Part shown: positions 8,733-17,334 of the stretch, in pieces | How positions within the stretch are numbered: the first letter of the stretch is position 1 | Layout of the letters: the number at the start of each line of letters is the position of its first letter | Assembly (NCBI GenBank): GCA_964541255.1 | Contig: CAZIPL010000001.1 | Location: 1-64,000 of the forward strand | Origin: CAYOSU01 sp964541255 | GTDB taxonomy: Bacteria > Bacillota > Clostridia > Christensenellales > CAMQZB01 | DNA length: 64,000 nucleotides | Reading direction: 5' to 3' | Program-made: the position numbers and the translations under genes | The notes under the pieces: model-generated | What the model was told of the DNA's origin: nothing | The model's input: the letters and a program-made list of their open reading frames with translations, nothing else | Database searches by the model: none

Positions 8733-10001
8733 TCAAGCTTTTGCTTTTTCGAGCTTGAAAAGCTCTTCCGTTGCAAGACGCGTTTTCGCAACGACGTCGC
8801 CGCAGTTTTTCGGGAAACAATAATACATTTCCTTGCCGTTTCCTATGCAAATCATATCGCCTATTTCGTACCAATAATAGTCTGAATAGAGGGAATAGGA
8901 GCTTGCCGGCTTTTGGGAATAGTTTATCTTTCCGTCGCATCCGACAAGGTTGAAACCGCTCTTGTCGTGCGTAAGAACGCCGCTACCGACTTTGCAAATC
9001 GAATCGGTGTTGACGAGCATATAAATATCTACGTCGGCTTTTAGAAAGTATGTTCCCGAAAGCAATTCTTCCTTGACGCATTGCCTTTCCCACGAATACC
9101 AGTCGGGAATGTGGTCATATTCCGTTTCGCCCTCTATGGCTTTCAAAAAGCCGTATTCTGTAAGCTCATAAGTCTTTCCGCACGCGTTGCACTTTACCGT
9201 CGTGTCGCTACCCACCATAAAGCCCTCTTTGCCGCAATGCGGGCATTTATATAAAACTCTGTTGAGACCTTCGGCTCTGAACGGCTCGTCGATTTTGACA
9301 TTGTTTTCTTGCTGCCAGCGGAAGTTGTCGAACGTGAATTCTTCTTTGAGTCTTTCGTTTATTTCCGAAACGCTCGCTTTTTCAAGATCTTCGGGAGAAA
9401 AGATATAGCTTATGTCTGCTGATACGTTGACTTTTCTAAGCTTTAAGTTATTATAAAGCGGATCTCTCGAAAACGCGCCGTAGGTTTTTACCATAACGAC
9501 AGGCACTTTCATAAGTTTAAGGCATTTGCCTACACCCTCGGGAAGAGGGGTTGCCGTCCCGTCGAAAGAATAGCTTGCTTCGGGATACATAAGTATCGAG
9601 CTTTTAAGCGTTTTAAGGCAATAATGTATGTTTTTAACGAGGTTTATGTCGGAGATGAACTTGTTTGTCGGAACGCAGCCTAAGTTCCTCATAAGCCAAT
9701 ATTTGCCTACGAAACCGTCGTAGGTGCAAACTATGTTTAATGGCCTTGGGTAAAAAACCGAAGTCGCGATTTTAAGGTCGATAAAAGAGGAGTGGTTCAT
9801 AAGAATTATGCAAGGCTCGTCGTCGGCAAGCTTTTCCATTCCGAATTCTCTATAAGAAAAATTCGTCGCTTTAAGGTCTGCAAAAGACACTACCTTAAGA
9901 AGCGTTCTAAATAAAATATTCGGCTTTTTCGGTACGAATAAGTCGTTTTTCGCTAACGCTAAAACCTCCTCGAGGCTCTTTTCGCTTTTTTTGATTTTCA
10001 T
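8733..10001 (-). CDS. PlsC-like acyltransferase with C-terminal zinc ribbon
   Basis: The N-terminal half of this 422-residue protein is a glycerolipid acyltransferase domain: NHSSFID (His70 to Asp75, the HX4D catalytic motif) and MYPEASYSFDG at about 139-148 in the position of the acceptor-binding EGTR motif. Such enzymes move an acyl chain from acyl-ACP or acyl phosphate to a glycerolipid acceptor at the inner face of the membrane. About 150 residues follow, beginning with a zinc ribbon (Cys253, 256, 271, 274), which is not part of ordinary PlsC. A paralogue with the same architecture lies at 53932-55101. Start chosen from AGGAGAAAATAATG. The real acceptor is unknown, and the zinc ribbon makes a plain 1-acylglycerol-3-phosphate acyltransferase uncertain. 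Confidence 0.85.
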   Translation of the reverse strand: MKIKKSEKSLEEVLALAKNDLFVPKKPNILFRTLLKVVSFADLKATNFSYREFGMEKLADDEPCIILMNHSSFIDLKIATSVFYPRPLNIVCTYDGFVGKYWLMRNLGCVPTNKFISDINLVKNIHYCLKTLKSSILMYPEASYSFDGTATPLPEGVGKCLKLMKVPVVMVKTYGAFSRDPLYNNLKLRKVNVSADISYIFSPEDLEKASVSEINERLKEEFTFDNFRWQQENNVKIDEPFRAEGLNRVLYKCPHCGKEGFMVGSDTTVKCNACGKTYELTEYGFLKAIEGETEYDHIPDWYSWERQCVKEELLSGTYFLKADVDIYMLVNTDSICKVGSGVLTHDKSGFNLVGCDGKINYSQKPASSYSLYSDYYWYEIGDMICIGNGKEMYYCFPKNCGDVVAKTRLATEELFKLEKAKA

Positions 10002-10391
10002 TATTTTCTCCTAAATATCCCTTTATTATAGTGCGTCGAAACATTAAGAAGTTTCTGTAAAACGAACAATTTGCCGACTTTGTTCATTATATCATTAAAC
10101 CGTGTTTCTTGCAAGAGAAAACGCATAAAAAGCACGATAATATAAAAATAAGGCCTTTTTCTTTCGACAAAATGCGTTTTTTCTTCAAAAAAAGTGTTTC
10201 GCAACCGATAGTTGCGGAAAATTCAAACTAAAATCGGTGGACTATCAAAGATGTAAATGCTAAAATACAGTCATAAAACAAGTCGCGGAAATGTCGTAGA
10301 AAAGTTTTAAGGAATATCTTTACGACGAACGTTTTCCGCAAAAGCGATTTAGTACTAAAAGCAAAGAAATAAATAGTTGAGGAGACAAGAA
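10002..10391. other. Divergent intergenic region
   Basis: This separates the minus-strand acyltransferase gene from the plus-strand XRE gene. TGGACT (10238-10243), 17 bases, TAAAAT (10261-10266) is a fair promoter for the XRE gene. A TATAAT on the minus strand (10029-10024) could serve the acyltransferase gene but has no good -35. Nothing else is evident. Confidence 0.45.
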
Positions 10392-11261
10392 ATGACAGTA
10401 GATATTGCCGACAGACTTGCGGCACTAAGAAAAGCTCACGGATATTCGCAAGAAGAGCTTGCGGACAAAATAGGCGTTTCGAGACAAGCCATCTCGAAGT
10501 GGGAAAGAACGGAATCGAGCCCCGATACCGATAACCTTATTGCGCTTGCGAACCTATACGGAGTGTCATTAGACGAACTTTTGGGAAGAGCGAAAGACGA
10601 CTCGGGCGAGCAGGTTTTCGGAGAAGATTCGAAAATAAACACTTCGGAAAATTCCGACGAAGATTATATCGAGCTTGATTTGGATAATTTAGGCGATTCG
10701 ATAAAAAACACTATTAAAAGCGAAATCAAGAAAGAATCGAAAAACGTAAATGTAAGCATAAACAAAAGAACCAATCTCGAGGATGTCGTCATTCCCGCAG
10801 TATCTATTGCAGCGCTTATTGCATATTTGATTCTCGGTTTCACGGTAGAGCGCGGTTGGGCTGTATACTGGACGCTGTTTATTCTTGTTCCGGTATTCGG
10901 TTCTCTTGCAGACGCTATAGATAGCCGCGACGCGGAAGATTTTTGCTTTCCCGCACTCGTAGCATTCATATACTTTTTCGGCGGAATGTATTGGGGACTA
11001 TGGCATCCTTATTGGATAGAGTTTGTTACCGTTCCTATATATTATTTAACCGTCGAATTGATTAACAAAGCAATCAAAAAGAAAAAGAACAATGGCGAAA
11101 TTGACGAAAACGACGATGAAGATGATGACGACGAAAACCATGTCGTCAGAATTATGAAAGGTAAAGGTAACGTCGTTATCACAAAGGGGAAAGGAGATAA
11201 ATATGTCAGAGTCGATGTTCCCGGTGTAAAAATCGAAGTCGAAAAATCCGACGAAGATTGA
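10392..11261 (+). CDS. Membrane-anchored XRE-family transcriptional regulator
   Basis: A 289-residue protein with an N-terminal helix-turn-helix of the XRE type at about residues 5-62 (ELADKIGVSRQAISKWERTE), a charged linker, four hydrophobic segments between about 135 and 225, and a very acidic Glu/Asp stretch before a basic/acidic tail. This HTH plus membrane arrangement is common in Clostridia and Bacilli and is usually annotated as a regulator that senses something at the membrane; the signal is not known here. I take the ATG at 10392, preceded by TGAGGAG, rather than the in-frame TTG at 10377, which overlaps that ribosome binding site. It converges on the TetR operon. Confidence 0.88.
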   Translation: MTVDIADRLAALRKAHGYSQEELADKIGVSRQAISKWERTESSPDTDNLIALANLYGVSLDELLGRAKDDSGEQVFGEDSKINTSENSDEDYIELDLDNLGDSIKNTIKSEIKKESKNVNVSINKRTNLEDVVIPAVSIAALIAYLILGFTVERGWAVYWTLFILVPVFGSLADAIDSRDAEDFCFPALVAFIYFFGGMYWGLWHPYWIEFVTVPIYYLTVELINKAIKKKKNNGEIDENDDEDDDDENHVVRIMKGKGNVVITKGKGDKYVRVDVPGVKIEVEKSDED

Positions 11262-11278
11262 GAAGGAAACTAAAATAA

Positions 11279-11309
11279 TAACACCGCTTTTTTCAAGCGG
11301 TGTTGTTTT
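11279..11309 (+). terminator. Terminator after XRE regulator gene
   Basis: Stem AACACCGCTT / AAGCGGTGTT with a short T-rich loop, then GTTTTATGTTT. Confidence 0.75.
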
Positions 11310-11388
11310 ATGTTTAATAGTATTTAGAAAGTATAATACGGATTTTGTAAATTGATTTAGGAGCACGACTTCCAATTGATAAGATATA

Positions 11389-11529
11389 CTAATTGTTGTC
11401 GTTTTCTAAGCTTTTTTCAATGCTCGCAAATGCCGATTCCAAAGAATCGTACTCTTTCTTGAATTCTTCGGATTCGAGCTGCTTTTTCAAAAACTCGTCG
11501 AACTTTAATAGCTTATCGAACTTATCCAT
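11389..11529 (-). CDS. Small acidic protein, 46 residues, antitoxin-like start
   Basis: An ATG at 11529 opens a 46-codon frame directly after the TetR gene (13 bases between them). The predicted protein begins MDKFDKLLKFDEFLKKQLES and is rich in Glu, Lys and Asp. The pattern of Leu/Phe followed by EEFKKEY resembles the N-terminal helix of HigA-type XRE antitoxins, but no HTH follows and no toxin gene is next to it. There is no good ribosome binding site, so translation would depend on coupling to tetR. It may be a truncated antitoxin or a small accessory protein. Codon choice fits the genome, which supports it being real. Confidence 0.45.
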   Translation of the reverse strand: MDKFDKLLKFDEFLKKQLESEEFKKEYDSLESAFASIEKSLENDNN

Positions 11530-11542
11530 ATCTATTTCGTGC

Positions 11543-12145
11543 TTATTTCTTAAACAAAGATTCTCTTCCCGAAACGGTGCATTTTTCGATTATAGAAGAA
11601 ATTTCTTCGATCGATTCTTTGCAGTCGTTTTCGATCCACCTAGAAACGATTGCCGAGCAACCGTTTAGGTAAAAATCCATCATATATCTTCTGTCGCTTT
11701 TGGGGACGTCGAATTTTTCGAGAATTGGGTCGAATACTTGATTGAACATTTTTCCGTAAGACGAAGCTACGTTGAATCTTTGCGGGTGCTTGATTGTCGC
11801 AAGGAATACGCGTTTGTGTTCCTTGACAAAATTAAGGTACGGCGAAAGATACTCCGGCGTTACGAGCATAAGCTCGCTTGTGTTTGCCGAAGCGATTTTT
11901 TCGACAAAAGCGTCTTCGTCGTTTTTGAAGTAGGACATAAAGACGTTCGACATATAATCCATGCTTTCTTCCAAAAGATCGTAGGTATTGTCGTAATGAA
12001 GATAAAACGTCGAGCGGTTTACGTTAGCTTCCGCGCAAACGTCCTTGACCGAAATGAAGTCGAGGTCCTTGTTTTCGAGAAGCTTAATAAGCGCTTCGTC
12101 CATTTTTTTTGCGGTATTAAAATATTTGCTTTCCGATTTATTCAA
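11543..12145 (-). CDS. TetR/AcrR-family transcriptional regulator
   Basis: A 200-residue regulator with an N-terminal TetR helix-turn-helix (ISVKDVCAEANVNRSTFYLHY, about residues 34-54) and an all-helical ligand-binding and dimerisation domain. Such proteins repress transcription until a small molecule binds. The start is a TTG at 12145, supported by AAGGAG seven bases upstream; there is no in-frame ATG nearby. The first eight bases overlap the end of the upstream membrane-protein gene, so the two are translationally coupled. It probably regulates this operon. The C-terminal region resembles TetR proteins of Bacillota with FYLNGCSAIVSRWIE near the end. Confidence 0.92.
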   Translation of the reverse strand: MNKSESKYFNTAKKMDEALIKLLENKDLDFISVKDVCAEANVNRSTFYLHYDNTYDLLEESMDYMSNVFMSYFKNDEDAFVEKIASANTSELMLVTPEYLSPYLNFVKEHKRVFLATIKHPQRFNVASSYGKMFNQVFDPILEKFDVPKSDRRYMMDFYLNGCSAIVSRWIENDCKESIEEISSIIEKCTVSGRESLFKK

Positions 12146-13064
12146 AAGACTTCTCCTTGTTTTTGAGTTCTTTTCTCTTTTTCAAAGAAATATATAACAT
12201 AAAAATCGATGTCAACGCAATCAAAATGACGACTGCGGAGCCTGTCAGCGTATTCATCAAAAGTCTGAAATACTCGTCGTTTTGCGAAAAAGTAGTAATC
12301 ATAGCCGTCTGGAGCGCAAAAAGAGACATCGCCGCGGTGTCGAAATTGATCGCTTTAGAAAAAGTAATCGCAAGCTTTCCGACTTTTCGATATTTTATCC
12401 CGTCGATAATAGCTTTCGTAAAGGTATAAAAAGTATGCGCCGCCGAAAGATAGATAACGTAGTCGGGATATATATACGACGAGTTGAGAAAAACTACTTG
12501 AACGACGATAGCAATAGCGGGAATGTTCACGAGAAAAAGAAGCATGGAGAGAAAACTCAGCCTTTTTGCAAGGAAAAGCTCGCCGTTTTCTTTCTTGGTC
12601 GCCTTGACGGAAAGAGAGAACAAAATCCCTTTGATGACGACCAAAACGAAGTAATATCCCGCGATCGTATAAAACCACGTCGAGGAATAAAGAGCCCCCG
12701 TAATAGCCTTAAACGCCATAAAGAGTAGGTTGATTACGCTGCCTTCCAAAAGCAACACGCTCGACTTGAACTCTACGTCGCTGTTATATCGTTCGTAAAA
12801 CTTCGTGCCTTTGATTTTGACGATAAGCTTATTGTCTTCAAATCCCGTTTTCGCGCTTTTATATAGCCTTATTGCCGCAAATACTATAACGACAAGTGAA
12901 TATGCCGACAAAACGTAGGCGATATAGGATATCCACGAATCTTGATAACCGTTATAAAAAACGTAAAACAAAAACGCGAAGGATACTATGCAAACCGGCC
13001 ACGCTAAGAAGCGTGGCGGCTCGAATGCTTTTCTTAAGTTTTTAAGAAAGGATTCCTTTCTCAT
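12138..13064 (-). CDS. Polytopic membrane protein of unknown function
   Basis: A 308-residue integral membrane protein with about eight hydrophobic segments, starting near residues 18-38 and ending near 275-297. No enzymatic motif is visible. It starts in an ATGA overlap with the stop of the small membrane-protein gene and itself overlaps the start of tetR, so the three proteins are made together. The pairing with a TetR regulator suggests a response to a toxic or lipid-like compound, but this is inference. I do not recognise the family. Confidence 0.8.
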   Translation of the reverse strand: MRKESFLKNLRKAFEPPRFLAWPVCIVSFAFLFYVFYNGYQDSWISYIAYVLSAYSLVVIVFAAIRLYKSAKTGFEDNKLIVKIKGTKFYERYNSDVEFKSSVLLLEGSVINLLFMAFKAITGALYSSTWFYTIAGYYFVLVVIKGILFSLSVKATKKENGELFLAKRLSFLSMLLFLVNIPAIAIVVQVVFLNSSYIYPDYVIYLSAAHTFYTFTKAIIDGIKYRKVGKLAITFSKAINFDTAAMSLFALQTAMITTFSQNDEYFRLLMNTLTGSAVVILIALTSIFMLYISLKKRKELKNKEKSFE

Positions 13065-13420
13065 TCGTTTTCTTCGCTGATTTCTTTAGCAAGCTCGATG
13101 ATTTCGTAAGCGTATTTTTTCTTGCCGTTTTCAAGGATTCTTACATAAAGGGGATAGTTGATTGTCATAAGTCCCATTCCTACAAGTCCGATGATGATTC
13201 CTAAAACCATAGAAGCTGTTGTTCCTGCTCCTATAACCTTCATAGCAAGGCACATACCCGTTCCGAAAACGAGAGCTGCGATAACTCCGAATGTGTAGGT
13301 GAAAACCATAGCGGGCGTTTTAGCCTTTCTGTCGAGCTTTTTGAGTGCTACTACCTTGGAAGCTTTCTTGGGTGCGTATTCGTTTGCTACCTGTTCTGCA
13401 TAAATTTTGTCTGTGTTCAT
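13061..13420 (-). CDS. Small membrane protein, 119 residues
   Basis: The predicted protein has a basic N-terminal region, two hydrophobic helices (about residues 37-60 and 67-90) and an acidic C-terminal tail (EIIELAKEISEENE). No catalytic motif is seen. It is the first gene of the membrane protein/TetR operon, with a good AAGGAG ribosome binding site before the ATG at 13420. Its stop codon overlaps the next start (ATGA). Function unknown. Confidence 0.85.
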   Translation of the reverse strand: MNTDKIYAEQVANEYAPKKASKVVALKKLDRKAKTPAMVFTYTFGVIAALVFGTGMCLAMKVIGAGTTASMVLGIIIGLVGMGLMTINYPLYVRILENGKKKYAYEIIELAKEISEENE

Positions 13421-13896
13421 TGTTTTTATTCTCCTTAAATTTTATTCTTTTTTCTTCGAGCGCGTTTGTTTTGTTTTCGCTCTTTACGTTACCTATTATA
13501 TACTTTATTTTCGAAAATCACGAGACACCGAAAAGAAAAAGTGTTGAATTAAAGAACTTCTCGCACGACACGAATTCGGTTTTGTGTCGAATTGAGAAAA
13601 AATAGCGAAAATATACATTTTTTCGGTATGACACGCTCTCAAAAATATGGACGTTTTTTTTGTGTCCGTTGAAAGATGTGTCCGATAGAGCCTTAAAGTA
13701 GCCTTTCGATGGATACGTATTTCGATAATGCGTTGTTTTCATAAAGAAAAGATTTCTTGATAAGAATTGAAAAGATCAATGCGATTTTAAGTATATAGTA
13801 TATTTTACGATTTTTATAAGGATATTTATTTAGTTTATAAAAAACCTCTTGCAAAGAAAAGTGTTTTGAGATATACTTAAAAACAAGGTGAATAAT
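13421..13896. other. Divergent intergenic region
   Basis: The region lies between the TetR operon and sdaA. A minus-strand TATAAT (13500-13495) may be the -10 of the operon, with no convincing -35. A CGACAC/GTGTCG inverted repeat lies near 13565-13590. The only clear element is the sdaA promoter listed separately. Confidence 0.4.
13849..13877 (+). promoter_or_regulatory. sdaA promoter
   Basis: TTGCAA (13849-13854), 17 bases, TATACT (13872-13877). The predicted transcription start is only about 13 bases before the ATG. Confidence 0.75.
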
Positions 13897-15129
13897 ATGA
13901 AAAGTTTGAAGGAATTATATAAAATAGGAAGAGGCCCGTCGAGTTCGCATACGATAGGCCCCGAAAAAGCGGCAAAGCTTTTTATAAAAAAAACGCCTAA
14001 GGCGCATAGCTATAAGGTCGTATTATACGATTCTCTCGCAAAGACGGGAATAGGGCACGGAACGGACAGAGTTTTGCAAAAGACCTTCGATAAGCCGTGC
14101 GAGGTTGTTTTCGATTGCAAAGAAACGCGTCACCGTCATCCAAACGGAATGGATATGTACGCTCTTTCAAATACGGGCGACGTAATAATGTCTTGGCGCG
14201 TATATAGCGTCGGCGGCGGTGCGATAGAGATTGACGGTGAAGAGGCGTATGAGCCGAGCGAGATATATCCTCACAATTCTTTTGAAGAGATAAGGCAATA
14301 TTGCGAAAAAGAGGGGATTACGCTTCCGCGATACGTCGAACGCTTCGAGGGCGAAGAGATTAGGGAATATCTCAAAACAGTTTGGGCGCAAATGGAGCAA
14401 TCGATTGATGATGGCTTAAAAGCAAGCGGAGTTTTGCCCGGCGGCTTAAACACCGAAAGGAGAGCAAAGATTCTCATTTCGCAAAGCAATCCCAACGAGA
14501 ACGAACGAACGAGGGAAAATAGGCTCATTTGCGCTTACGCTTTTGCCGTAAGCGAGCAAAACGCCGCAGGCGAAAGTATCGTCACCGCGCCTACTTGCGG
14601 TGCGTCGGGTATTCTTCCCGCGGTGTTAAGATACGAAAAAGAGCTGCATAATTTCTCTGAGGACAATATCATAGACGCTCTTGAAACGGCGGGAATAATA
14701 GGCAATATCGTCAAGACAAACGCGTCGATAAGCGGAGCCGAATGCGGTTGCCAAGCCGAGTGCGGAACGGCTTGCTCTATGGCGGCGGCAGCTTGCGCGG
14801 AGCTTTTCAAAATGGATTTCGACCAAATAGAATTCTGCGCCGAAATAGCAATGGAGCATCACTTGGGGCTTACTTGCGACCCCGTAGACGGCTTGGTGCA
14901 GATCCCGTGCATAGAAAGAAACGCCGTTGCGGCAATGAGGGCGATAAATTCCGCTACGCTCGCCACTTTCCTTTCGACCTCTCGACAAATATCTTTCGAC
15001 GCCGTCGTCGAAACGATGTATTTGACGGGCAAAGACATAAACGTCAGATATAGAGAAACATCCGACGGCGGACTGGCGAGAAGCTATAGCCATTCGAGAC
15101 TTAAACGAAACGGCAAGATTATCCGATAA
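13897..15129 (+). CDS. sdaA: L-serine dehydratase, single chain
   Basis: This iron-sulfur enzyme deaminates L-serine to pyruvate and ammonia in the cytoplasm. The 410-residue protein joins both domains of the family: the beta-type N-terminus with GRGPSSSHTIGPEKAA and the alpha-type C-terminus with the cluster-ligand cysteines in APTCGASGILPAV, ECGCQAECG and GLTCDPVDGLVQIPC. Length is slightly below the roughly 450 residues of the enterobacterial single-chain enzymes. A GTG at 13888 is possible, but the ATG at 13897 has AAGGTG upstream and leaves room for the leader. It is preceded by a strong promoter and appears to stand alone. Confidence 0.95.
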   Translation: MKSLKELYKIGRGPSSSHTIGPEKAAKLFIKKTPKAHSYKVVLYDSLAKTGIGHGTDRVLQKTFDKPCEVVFDCKETRHRHPNGMDMYALSNTGDVIMSWRVYSVGGGAIEIDGEEAYEPSEIYPHNSFEEIRQYCEKEGITLPRYVERFEGEEIREYLKTVWAQMEQSIDDGLKASGVLPGGLNTERRAKILISQSNPNENERTRENRLICAYAFAVSEQNAAGESIVTAPTCGASGILPAVLRYEKELHNFSEDNIIDALETAGIIGNIVKTNASISGAECGCQAECGTACSMAAAACAELFKMDFDQIEFCAEIAMEHHLGLTCDPVDGLVQIPCIERNAVAAMRAINSATLATFLSTSRQISFDAVVETMYLTGKDINVRYRETSDGGLARSYSHSRLKRNGKIIR

Positions 15130-15309
15130 AAGAAGCGGAAATCGAGCAAAAACCGATATTATAATCATCTTTTCATTAAACGAAAAGATAGATTGATTTT
15201 TATTATCGACTTTTAGTAAAAACCTATAATCGAAAGAATGTGTAGTTTTAAGGATAAAAAACTATAAATATAAATACGCCTCAAAAAGGCTTAATAACCA
15301 AAGAAAATA

Positions 15310-16662
15310 ATGAACAAAAACGATTACATAGAGCTTAATATAGATTCATACGGCGACAAGGGCGAGGGTGTCGGAAGATACGACGGTCTTGCCGTTTTCG
15401 TACCCTTTGCGATAGTGGGCGAAAGGGTGAAAGCAAAGATAATACTTTCGAAAAAGAGCTATGCGGTCGGAAAGCTTGTTGAGGTAATAAAAAGCTCTCC
15501 CGAAAGAGTAGAGCCTAAATGTCCGTATTTCACGAAATGCGGCGGCTGTCAGCTTATGCATATGTCAAGCCGCGAGCAAGCGTCGCTTAAAGAGAAAAAA
15601 GTATCCGACGCGATGAAAAGAATAGGTAAAATCGAAACGGAAACAGACAAAGTATTTAGCGGCAAAAACGTCGAAAGATATAGAAACAAGCTCCAAATGC
15701 CCTTGCAAGGGACGGTTGACGGACTTCAAGGCGGTTTTTACGCACCCTTTTCTCATAGGCTCATTCCGATAGAGGATTGCCTTATTCAAAATGAAAGGTC
15801 GATTGAAGTATTTAAGAAGCTAAAAGAATATGCCGACGAAAACGGCGTTTGTGGCTATAACGAAGAAAGCCATACGGGACTTTTGCGACATCTTGTTTTG
15901 AGAAGCTCCGAAAGCGGAATTATGATAACGGTAGTAATAAACGGCAATAAGCTTCCGCATATAGAAAAGCTTGTCGAAAAGCTTGAAGCGTTAAATGTGC
16001 CGTTCGGACTATATCTAAACGAAAACAAGGAAAGAACGAACGTTGTTTTCGGCAAACGCTTTATATATATTTGCGGCTTGAAAGAGTTGTCGTTTATAGA
16101 CGACGGAATAAAATATTCCGTTTTGCCGCAGTCCTTTTTGCAAGTCAACGACGAGGTAAAGGATAAATTATATGAAGATAGCCTTGAAAAAGCTCGAATA
16201 GATAAAGATACCGTCGTTATTAACGCATATTCGGGCGCGGGGCTTTTGACTGCGAAGCTTGCAAAATACGCAAAGTCCGCGATAGGCGTCGAGATAGTCA
16301 AGGAGGCTACCGAGAACGCCGATAAGCTCAAAAAAGAAAACGGAATAAGCAATATGGAAAATATCACGGGCGATTGCGCCGTCGAGATTCCGAAGCTTAT
16401 CAAAAATATCGGCGAAGAAAAAACGGTGCTTTTCCTCGATCCGCCGAGAAAAGGCGTTGACGAAAAAGTTCTTGACGCGGTTCTTGAAGCAATGCCCGAA
16501 AAGATAGTTTATATCTCTTGCAACCCCGCCACCTTAGCGCGAGACCTATCTATTTTGTCGCAAAAATACGACGTTGTCTCTGTTTCGCCCTACGACATGT
16601 TCCCTCAAACTTCCCATGTAGAAACACTCGCCGTTTTGTCGAGTAAAGAAGCAAAACGATAA
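15310..16662 (+). CDS. rlmD: 23S rRNA (uracil-C5)-methyltransferase, RlmD/RumA family
   Basis: An S-adenosylmethionine-dependent enzyme that makes 5-methyluridine in 23S rRNA. The 450-residue protein has an N-terminal TRAM domain (about residues 1-65), four cysteines of the iron-sulfur site beginning with CPYFTKCGGC, and a C-terminal methyltransferase domain with AYSGAGLLTAKLA, LDPPRKGV and the catalytic-cysteine motif YISCNPATLARDL. The Bacillota often carry two or more paralogues, so the exact target uridine (1939 or 747) is not certain. The start lacks a strong ribosome binding site (AAAGAAAATAATG), which is odd. TATAAT at 15225-15230 may be its -10. Confidence 0.93.
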   Translation: MNKNDYIELNIDSYGDKGEGVGRYDGLAVFVPFAIVGERVKAKIILSKKSYAVGKLVEVIKSSPERVEPKCPYFTKCGGCQLMHMSSREQASLKEKKVSDAMKRIGKIETETDKVFSGKNVERYRNKLQMPLQGTVDGLQGGFYAPFSHRLIPIEDCLIQNERSIEVFKKLKEYADENGVCGYNEESHTGLLRHLVLRSSESGIMITVVINGNKLPHIEKLVEKLEALNVPFGLYLNENKERTNVVFGKRFIYICGLKELSFIDDGIKYSVLPQSFLQVNDEVKDKLYEDSLEKARIDKDTVVINAYSGAGLLTAKLAKYAKSAIGVEIVKEATENADKLKKENGISNMENITGDCAVEIPKLIKNIGEEKTVLFLDPPRKGVDEKVLDAVLEAMPEKIVYISCNPATLARDLSILSQKYDVVSVSPYDMFPQTSHVETLAVLSSKEAKR

Positions 16663-16749
16663 AACCGTTTAATTGTTTTTCTTTAAAGACGGTTTGGCTT
16701 TCTTTCGAAAACAGAGAGAAGTTTAGTAAATATTTATATAAAAGTCATT

Positions 16750-16782
16750 AACTGCGATTGCATATGCAACCGCGGTTTTTTT
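16750..16782 (+). terminator. Intrinsic terminator downstream of rlmD
   Basis: AACTGCGATTGC / GCAACCGCGGTT stem with two mismatches, loop ATAT, then TTTTTT. Confidence 0.8.
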
Positions 16783-16845
16783 ATATAAAAACGGACGACG
16801 GAAAATAGAGTATAGGTAATTTATTTACTTTGCTTAGATATAAAT

Positions 16846-16874
16846 TTGGTATTGTAGCTTTTTTAAAGTAATAT
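16846..16874 (+). promoter_or_regulatory. Candidate promoter of the orphan unit
   Basis: TTGGTA (16846-16851), 17 bases, TAATAT (16869-16874). It is a moderate match, placed 40 bases before a short frame with a strong ribosome binding site. Confidence 0.4.
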
Positions 16875-16913
16875 AAAGCTTTATCGGTTAAATAAGAAAA
16901 CGAAGGAGATATA

Positions 16914-16961
16914 ATGGGGAATAAAAGATATCATACTACAAGCAAAGATTATGCTAAATAA
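16914..16961 (+). CDS. Possible 15-residue small open frame
   Basis: GAAGGAGAT followed five to six bases later by ATG opens a frame encoding MGNKRYHTTSKDYAK. A second frame (16951-17034, 27 residues, starting MLNKQKRCLSDS and ending SIRRGKV) overlaps its end in another reading frame. Joined by a frameshift they would give one basic protein of about 40 residues, so this may be a decayed small gene. Alternatively it is a leader or regulatory peptide. It is supported only by the ribosome binding site, promoter and downstream hairpin. Confidence 0.35.
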   Translation: MGNKRYHTTSKDYAK

Positions 16962-17069
16962 ACAAAAGAGATGTCTTTCAGACTCAATTGCGAGACTATC
17001 AATGGATAAGTCTATAAGAAGAGGTAAAGTATAACGCATAAAAAAGTATAAGCAAAAAGCGTTATAAAA

Positions 17070-17110
17070 TAGTATTAAGGCGTCGGAGATCGTCCAACGC
17101 CTTAATACTA
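17070..17110 (+). repeat. Perfect 14-bp inverted repeat (hairpin)
   Basis: TAGTATTAAGGCGT (17070-17083) and its exact complement ACGCCTTAATACTA (17097-17110) enclose a 13-base loop. There is no strong T-run on either side. It may end the small orphan transcript or form a stable RNA structure. Confidence 0.7.
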
Positions 17111-17334
17111 GATAGGTATTTTTAGGTAGTAAGTAGCAAATTAATAACAAAAATAATTCTTTGTTCGTTATTATCTTAACAAATCAAAATGGCTTTGTCA
17201 AGTGGTATCTGAAATTTTTTATTACTTACAGCGGTAAATAGATAAATAAAATCGATAAAAACGAATCAAAAACAAACATTGTCTTTGCAATGCGATAATA
17301 AATTCGATTTTGTCGGGAAAAAGAATTGCCGCTT

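Larger units (their letters stand above)
16663..17334. other. Gene-poor 670-base region with an orphan transcription unit
   Basis: After rlmD there is a weak AAACCGT/ACGGTTT hairpin and then a good terminator (16750-16782). Then follow a candidate promoter, short open frames with an excellent ribosome binding site, and a long hairpin at 17070-17110, all listed separately. The last 220 bases before the minus-strand propeller gene are AT-rich and show nothing I can name. Confidence 0.6.
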
